Origin: Lachnospiraceae bacterium UBA7179
GTDB taxonomy: Bacteria; Bacillota; Clostridia; Lachnospirales; Lachnospiraceae
Reading direction: 5' to 3'
NCBI GenBank assembly: GCA_002491195.1
Contig: DKVL01000068.1
Coordinates: forward strand, 730 to 27,228
DNA: 26,499 bases
This document shows positions 22,175-26,499 of the stretch, in pieces (the stretch's first letter is position 1; every line of letters starts with the position of its first letter). The position numbers were made by a program, and so were the translations under genes. Under the pieces are notes generated by a model. That model was not told the DNA's origin and ran no database searches. It saw nothing but the letters and a program-made list of their open reading frames with translations.

Positions 22175-22234
22175 CTAATTATTCAAAACGAATTCGATAT
22201 CGCCAGTGAAGACCGAGGGCTTTTCTGGCCAGGC
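22175..22234 (-). pseudogene. Duplicated, detached copy of the last codons of the PFL large subunit
   Basis: Just downstream of the PFL stop, another frame reads AWPEKPSVFTGDIEFVLNN and a stop (TAG, 22175-22177). The real PFL end is GKEAKVFSGDIELDLNN and a stop. By hand count 31 of the last 39 bases agree. The copy has no start codon and is out of frame with PFL, so it is not made as read-through. With the small Cys protein it suggests that the junction between PFL tail and radical domain was once duplicated. Confidence 0.75.
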
Positions 22235-22236
22235 AA

Positions 22237-24276
22237 TTAATTGTTCAAGTCAAGCTCGATATCGCCAGAGAAGACCTTTGCTTCCTTACCAAGAGCATTT
22301 GGAATAATGGTAAAGGTATTGGAGATACCATCCTGTGCATCCTTGAACGGAAGTTTTGATACAGAAGACAGAGAAGCGACTGCACCATGTGTGTCACGTC
22401 CGTGCATTGGGTTCGCACCAGGAGCGAACGGCTGTCCCTTCTTACGTCCGTCAGGTGTGTTACCTGTAGCCTTACCATAGGTTACATTCGATGTAATCGT
22501 AAGGATAGAAGTTGTAGGGATACCATTTCTGTAGGTATGATGTCTTCTGATCGCTGTCATGAACTTGTGAACGATATCCTGTGCAATCAGGTCAACACGG
22601 TCATCATCGTTACCATACTTAGGGAACTCGCCAGTTGTCTCGAAGTCGACAATGATGCCGTCCTCGTCGCGGATCGGTTTAACCTTTGCATACTTGATTG
22701 CTGATAAGGAGTCGGCAACGATGGAGAGACCAGCAACACCTGTCGCGAAGTATCTCTTAACGTCCCTGTCATGAAGAGCCATCTCTGCTCTCTCGTAGCA
22801 GTACTTGTCATGCATATAGTGGATGATGTTCAGTGTATTGACATACACATCTGCCTGCCACTCCATCATATCCATGAATTTGCTGTATACATCATCGTAG
22901 TCAAGTACGTCACCTTCAACAGGACGATATTTCGGACCAACCTGTTTCTTGGTAACTTCGTCGATACCACCGTTCAGAGCGTAGAGCAGGCACTTTGCAA
23001 GGTTCGCACGAGCGCCGAAGAACTGCATCTCCTTACCGATAACCATAGAAGATACGCAGCAGGCAATGCCGTAGTCATCACCGTGTGTAACGCGCATCAG
23101 GTCATCGTTCTCATACTGGATCGAAGAAGTCTGGATGGACATCTTTGCACAGTATCTCTTCCAGTTCTCAGGAAGTCTGGTAGACCAAAGTACTGTCAGG
23201 TTTGGCTCCGGGCTTGGTCCAAGGTTTGTCAGTGTATTCAGATAACGGAAGGACATCTTTGTTACCATAGGACGTCCGTCTACGCCGACACCGCCAAGTG
23301 ACTCTGTAACCCATACAGGATCGCCAGCGAAGATCTGGTTGTATTCCGGTGTACGTGCGAATTTAACGCAGCGAAGCTTCATAATAAAGTGGTCAACGAA
23401 CTCCTGAATCTGCTCCTCTGTGAATGTGCCGTTCTTTAAGTCTCTCTGTGCATAGCAGTCAAGGAATGTAGAAGTACGTCCAAGTGACATTGCTGCACCG
23501 TTCTGCTCCTTAACGGAACATAAGTATCCGAAATAAGTAGCCTGAATTGCTTCCTGTACGTTTGTAGCCGGCTTTGAGATATCGCATCCATAAGATGCAG
23601 CCATCTCCTTCATCATCTTCAGAGCTGTCATCTGCTCAGAAAGCTCCTCGCGAAGACGGATCACATCGTCTGTCATCACACGTCCTGTGGAATCCTTCTG
23701 AGCCTGCTTATCCTCGATCAGTCTGTCGATACCATAGAGGGCAACTCTTCTGTAGTCGCCGATGATACGTCCACGTCCGTAAGCATCAGGAAGACCTGTG
23801 ATGATGTGCGAAGAACGGCATGCTCTCATCTCCTGGTTGTAAGCGTCGAAGCATCCTGCATTGTGTGTTTTCCTGTGTGTAGAGAAGAACTCACTGATCT
23901 CCGGATCTACTTCATACCCGTTATCCGAGCAAGCCTTCTCTGCCATTCTGATACCGCCGTAAGGCTGTAAAGAACGCTTGAAAGGCTTATCTGTCTGGAA
24001 ACCAACGATTTTCTCTTTGCTCTTGTCGAGGTATCCTGGACCATGGGAAGTGATTGTAGAGATTACCTTTGTGTCCATGTCAAGAACACCGCCAGCTTCT
24101 CTCTCTTTCTTCTGAAGATCAAGAACCATGTCCCATAAATCCTTAGTGTCCTGTGTAGGTCCTGCCAAGAAAGACTCATCACCGTCATACGGTGTATAAT
24201 TCTTCTGAATAAAGTCACGCACGTTAATTTCGCTTTCCCATTTGCCACCTACAAAATCTTTCCATTCTGGTCTCAT
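22237..24276 (-). CDS. pflB: Pyruvate formate-lyase large subunit lacking the glycyl-radical segment
   Basis: The 679-aa product carries the PFL barrel: WKDFVGGKW at the start, SLQPYGGIRM, the RVTHGDDYGIACCVSSM segment with catalytic Cys406-Cys407, TSNVTYGKATGNTPDGRK, and GISNTFTIIPNALGKEAKV near the end. One-piece PFL enzymes (about 760 aa) continue from ALGK into the ~80-residue radical domain; here the protein stops 18 residues after ALGK with VFSGDIELDLNN. The missing part is encoded at 21630-21875. Both genes have strong ribosome sites, and 361 bases with another gene lie between them, so this is not a simple frameshift. The gene has its own sigma-A promoter (24396-24425) and a ~110-base leader. 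It is the main enzyme of anaerobic mixed-acid fermentation. Confidence 0.96.
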   Translation of the reverse strand: MRPEWKDFVGGKWESEINVRDFIQKNYTPYDGDESFLAGPTQDTKDLWDMVLDLQKKEREAGGVLDMDTKVISTITSHGPGYLDKSKEKIVGFQTDKPFKRSLQPYGGIRMAEKACSDNGYEVDPEISEFFSTHRKTHNAGCFDAYNQEMRACRSSHIITGLPDAYGRGRIIGDYRRVALYGIDRLIEDKQAQKDSTGRVMTDDVIRLREELSEQMTALKMMKEMAASYGCDISKPATNVQEAIQATYFGYLCSVKEQNGAAMSLGRTSTFLDCYAQRDLKNGTFTEEQIQEFVDHFIMKLRCVKFARTPEYNQIFAGDPVWVTESLGGVGVDGRPMVTKMSFRYLNTLTNLGPSPEPNLTVLWSTRLPENWKRYCAKMSIQTSSIQYENDDLMRVTHGDDYGIACCVSSMVIGKEMQFFGARANLAKCLLYALNGGIDEVTKKQVGPKYRPVEGDVLDYDDVYSKFMDMMEWQADVYVNTLNIIHYMHDKYCYERAEMALHDRDVKRYFATGVAGLSIVADSLSAIKYAKVKPIRDEDGIIVDFETTGEFPKYGNDDDRVDLIAQDIVHKFMTAIRRHHTYRNGIPTTSILTITSNVTYGKATGNTPDGRKKGQPFAPGANPMHGRDTHGAVASLSSVSKLPFKDAQDGISNTFTIIPNALGKEAKVFSGDIELDLNN

Positions 24277-24313
24277 TTTGCAAAGCCTCCTAAAAAATAA
24301 TTTAAATTTTTAT

Positions 24314-24328
24314 GCGGTATGGTACCGC
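24314..24328 (-). promoter_or_regulatory. Palindrome in the pfl leader
   Basis: GCGGTA-TGG-TACCGC is a perfect 6-bp inverted repeat about 40 bases before the pfl start. With its flank it reads TAGCGGTACCATACCGC on the minus strand and shares TAGCGGTA with the palindrome at 24518. It could be an operator or an mRNA hairpin. Confidence 0.4.
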
Positions 24329-24395
24329 TAGTTACTGAAGTTTAGAATGTTATATGTTACAAAATTATGAAATTCTGTCTAACATTCATAATTGT

Positions 24396-24425
24396 ATTAT
24401 ATCCTCAATTTTGTATACACGTCAA
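24396..24425 (-). promoter_or_regulatory. Sigma-A promoter of the pfl locus
   Basis: On the minus strand TTGACG (24420-24425), 18 bases, TATAAT (24396-24401). A strong match, as expected for a highly expressed fermentation enzyme. Confidence 0.75.
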
Positions 24426-24517
24426 CACTATTCTTTGTACTTTTTTGTGTACAGAGGGATAAAAATTATTAAAAATTTGTGAATTATAACGGAAACCGAA
24501 AAGAACCAAAAAGAAGT

Positions 24518-24534
24518 TAGCGGTAAATTCGCTA
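24518..24534 (+). promoter_or_regulatory. Palindrome upstream of the two-HTH regulator
   Basis: TAGCG-GTAAATT-CGCTA ends 5 bases before the -35 of the regulator gene. It shares TAGCGGTA with the pfl-leader palindrome. A regulator site is possible. Confidence 0.35.
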
Positions 24535-24538
24535 CAGC

Positions 24539-24568
24539 TTGTGGATGGGGGCTGGAACATGGTATAAT
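24539..24568 (+). promoter_or_regulatory. Sigma-A promoter of the two-HTH regulator
   Basis: TTGTGG (24539-24544), 18 bases, TATAAT (24563-24568), 26 bases before the start codon. Confidence 0.6.
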
Positions 24569-24594
24569 AAATTTGATAAGGAGATCATATACAG

Positions 24595-26487
24595 ATGAGA
24601 AAACATAAGAAAAGGATAAGAGGACTCCGGCAGTCTGATCAGGACTTTGCAGTCTTTTTGAAGCGTATGCGGGTAAAAGTGGGTGTATCGGGCGAAATGC
24701 TGGGAGATGGCATACTGGATGTGAGTCAGATTTCGAAGATTGAGTGCGGGGTGAGGCCAACCAGCAAAATGCTGCGGAACCGTCTGCTGGGACGGCTTGG
24801 AGTCACACCGGATATGTATGAGAATCTGCTGGATATAGAGGATTATGCGGTCTGGGAACAGCAGCAGGAGATCCTGCGCGCCATTGATCGGAGAGATTTT
24901 CAGAAGGCACAGCAGCTGATCAGGGGCTACAGCGGGCAGGCGCTCGAAGAGGATTCGGTAGGGTGCCAGTTCTGCCTTATGATGAAAGCGGAAATCTTAA
25001 AATTGCAGGGGGCGGACGCCAGGGAGCTTGGCAGCTGTTATGAAACGGCGGTGCATCTCACCGTGCCGGAAGTGGAGCAGATCTATGAGAAAGAGAAGCT
25101 GTTGTCTGTCCTGGAGATCAATACCGTGCTGGAGTATGAGTTCTACAGGAAGGAGAACGGTGCTTCGGCGGAAGCGTTTGCCGTGAAATGCAGGTATCTG
25201 ATGAGGTATGTGGAAAAGTCCCTTTACGATGAGCTGTCAAAGGCGAAGATATATCCTAAAATCGTATATTACTATTTGCGGGAACTTCCATCTCGGGATG
25301 ACAGGATGGCTTTGGAAGACCTGCAGGAAGCATTGCGGGTGTGCGATCAGGCGGTTGAAATGCTTCGCGACACGGGACGGGCATTTTATCTGGTAGAACT
25401 GCTGGAATATAAGAGGGAATTGCTGGGGTGTATCATAAAGTTTCTTGCAGAAGACGGAAAGGAGCAGGAGGCGGAGCGGCATCAAATGGCACTTCAGGAG
25501 AGCGCGGAGCTGGAAGACCTGCTGAAAAAGCTGTATGCGGAGTATGGTATCCCAGAATATATGCAGGACTGTACTTACCTGTACTGGCAGCGTTGGGTGT
25601 TCTCGATCGGCGATGTCCTGCGTATTCGCAGGAATATGTATGGGATGACACAGCAGGAGGTGTGCGATGGGATCTGTTCGGCAAAATCACTGGGCAGGGC
25701 GGAGAACAAACACACGAATATGCAGCGGGAGCCATTGGGAAAAGTACTGAGAAGACTTGGGGTGTCCAAGGAGATCCAGAAGACGAACATTGTGACAAAT
25801 GACAGGGAAGTGCTGCAGTTGAGGACAGAACTATTGGCTTGCCGTAATAATCGTGAGAGTGCAAAGGCCAGGGAACTGTTAAAACAGATAAAAGATAGAA
25901 TCTGCCTGGAAATACCAGAGAATATGCAGTATGTGATGGAATATGAGGCGTCATTGGATTTGATGGAAGGGAAGATAACGGGAGAAGAGTTTGTTTTAAG
26001 GGAGGAAAAAGCCCTTCAGTGTACGCTGGATCTGAAAGAATTATGCGATATGGAGGAGATTTATCTGACTGAAATGGAGATGGCCTGTATCCGTCAGAAA
26101 ATGAGGTATCTGGATCCTGCAGAGAAACGGAGACAGATTGATTTTATGATACGCTTCTTTGAACGTCTTGAGCAAAAGTATCAGCTAGCTGATTATATTT
26201 CCCTGTATGAATATGTTATGATGTGTGTCACAAGCGAACTGGGAAACATGGGGGAGTATCAGCTTGCGACAGATCTGGATAAAAAAGTCCTGAAGGAGGT
26301 GTTGCGATGCCGAAGGCTGGGTGCGGTGAACAACTTTATTTATGACATGCTGTGGAATGAGAACAAACAGAAAGCAGGTGATGGGCAACAAATGGAGAAA
26401 GAAAAAATGACTGATGGTTTAAGGTTATGCGCCATAATCAGTCACTTTGATAAAAAAGTATTTTATGAAATGTTTTATTTACTATAA
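24595..26487 (+). CDS. Large regulator with two HTH domains and helical repeats (RRNPP-like)
   Basis: ATG 24595 follows AAGGAGATC; the product has 630 aa. It appears to be an internal duplication. The first HTH is at ~14-70 (FAVFLKRMRVKVG, LDVSQISKIECGVRP, LLGRLGVTPDMYENLL), followed by ~250 residues of helices. The second HTH-like region is at ~338-395 (GDVLRIRRNMYGMTQQEV, ICSAKSLGRAENKH, LRRLGVSKEI), again followed by helices. After each HTH a similar segment follows (ILRAIDRRDFQKAQQLI and LLACRNNRESAKARELL). HTH plus TPR-like helices recalls RRNPP peptide-sensing regulators such as Rgg and PlcR. No pheromone gene is visible; only 12 bases remain after the stop. It is divergent from pfl with a 318-base shared intergenic region, so it may regulate pfl or itself. 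No target is proven. Confidence 0.7.
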   Translation: MRKHKKRIRGLRQSDQDFAVFLKRMRVKVGVSGEMLGDGILDVSQISKIECGVRPTSKMLRNRLLGRLGVTPDMYENLLDIEDYAVWEQQQEILRAIDRRDFQKAQQLIRGYSGQALEEDSVGCQFCLMMKAEILKLQGADARELGSCYETAVHLTVPEVEQIYEKEKLLSVLEINTVLEYEFYRKENGASAEAFAVKCRYLMRYVEKSLYDELSKAKIYPKIVYYYLRELPSRDDRMALEDLQEALRVCDQAVEMLRDTGRAFYLVELLEYKRELLGCIIKFLAEDGKEQEAERHQMALQESAELEDLLKKLYAEYGIPEYMQDCTYLYWQRWVFSIGDVLRIRRNMYGMTQQEVCDGICSAKSLGRAENKHTNMQREPLGKVLRRLGVSKEIQKTNIVTNDREVLQLRTELLACRNNRESAKARELLKQIKDRICLEIPENMQYVMEYEASLDLMEGKITGEEFVLREEKALQCTLDLKELCDMEEIYLTEMEMACIRQKMRYLDPAEKRRQIDFMIRFFERLEQKYQLADYISLYEYVMMCVTSELGNMGEYQLATDLDKKVLKEVLRCRRLGAVNNFIYDMLWNENKQKAGDGQQMEKEKMTDGLRLCAIISHFDKKVFYEMFYLL

Positions 26488-26499
26488 ATGAGCAAATTT

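Noticed and set aside
21630..24276. Explaining the split PFL as a sequencing frameshift
   Set aside because: The pieces are 361 bases apart with another gene between them, each has its own ribosome site, and the large subunit has an extra 12-residue tail not found in one-piece PFL.
1..26499. CRISPR arrays, tRNA or rRNA genes, transposases, prophage genes
   Set aside because: None seen: no regularly spaced repeats, no rRNA- or tRNA-like segments, and no integrase, transposase or phage structural genes.

Overview
The window looks like chromosomal DNA of an anaerobic gut Clostridium relative, most likely Lachnospiraceae. This rests on the gene families and on the low-to-mid GC, Firmicutes-style sequence: strong AGGAGG ribosome sites, TTGACA/TATAAT promoters, an rpsF-ssb-rpsR cluster, a gdpP-rplI-dnaB cluster, a zinc-type S18, pyruvate formate-lyase and a GH51 arabinofuranosidase. 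I cannot name the species.

Layout. (1) 1-3550: two secreted proteins of unknown function. They share an ~80-residue C-terminal domain, an ECF-sigma-like promoter and a conserved leader hairpin; the second has a frameshifted cell-wall-binding tail. (2) 3546-5251: a lipoprotein (minus strand) and a small unknown protein (plus). (3) 5363-7553: a broken GH43 remnant, an intact GH51 arabinofuranosidase and a small DUF6171-like protein. (4) 7557-9773, minus strand: a DUF951 protein, a sirtuin and a membrane-anchored GH25 muramidase. (5) 9899-17672, plus strand: rpsF-ssb-rpsR, pepT, a GdpP-type c-di-AMP phosphodiesterase, rplI, dnaB and a MerR-type coiled-coil protein. (6) 17691-18876, minus strand: a 2[4Fe-4S] ferredoxin and the PFL-activating enzyme. 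(7) 18954-21542, plus strand: an ECF sigma factor, its overlapping DUF4179 anti-sigma-like partner, and an orphan BlaI-type repressor. (8) 21630-24276, minus strand: a pyruvate formate-lyase locus split into separate genes. (9) 24595-26487: a large regulator with two HTH domains, divergent from pfl.

The most unusual part is the pfl locus. The PFL gene encodes only 679 residues and stops just before the C-terminal glycyl-radical segment. That segment (81 residues, RVSGYAV loop, Gly56) is a separate gene with its own strong ribosome site; 679+81=760, the length of an ordinary one-piece PFL. Between the two lie a decayed second copy of the last PFL codons and a 67-residue protein. The small protein resembles the start, and perhaps the very end, of the radical subunit, but has a Cys-rich segment (C-X2-C-X6-C) where the radical loop should be. 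PflA and a ferredoxin, the expected activation machinery, are encoded about 3 kb away on the same strand.

A second theme is a possible ECF regulon. The promoters of the two secreted proteins (GGGAAC, 16 bp, GTATC) and the region upstream of the sigma gene (GGGACA, 16 bp, CGTC) have the same geometry. I saw no tRNA, rRNA, CRISPR array, complete insertion sequence or prophage.
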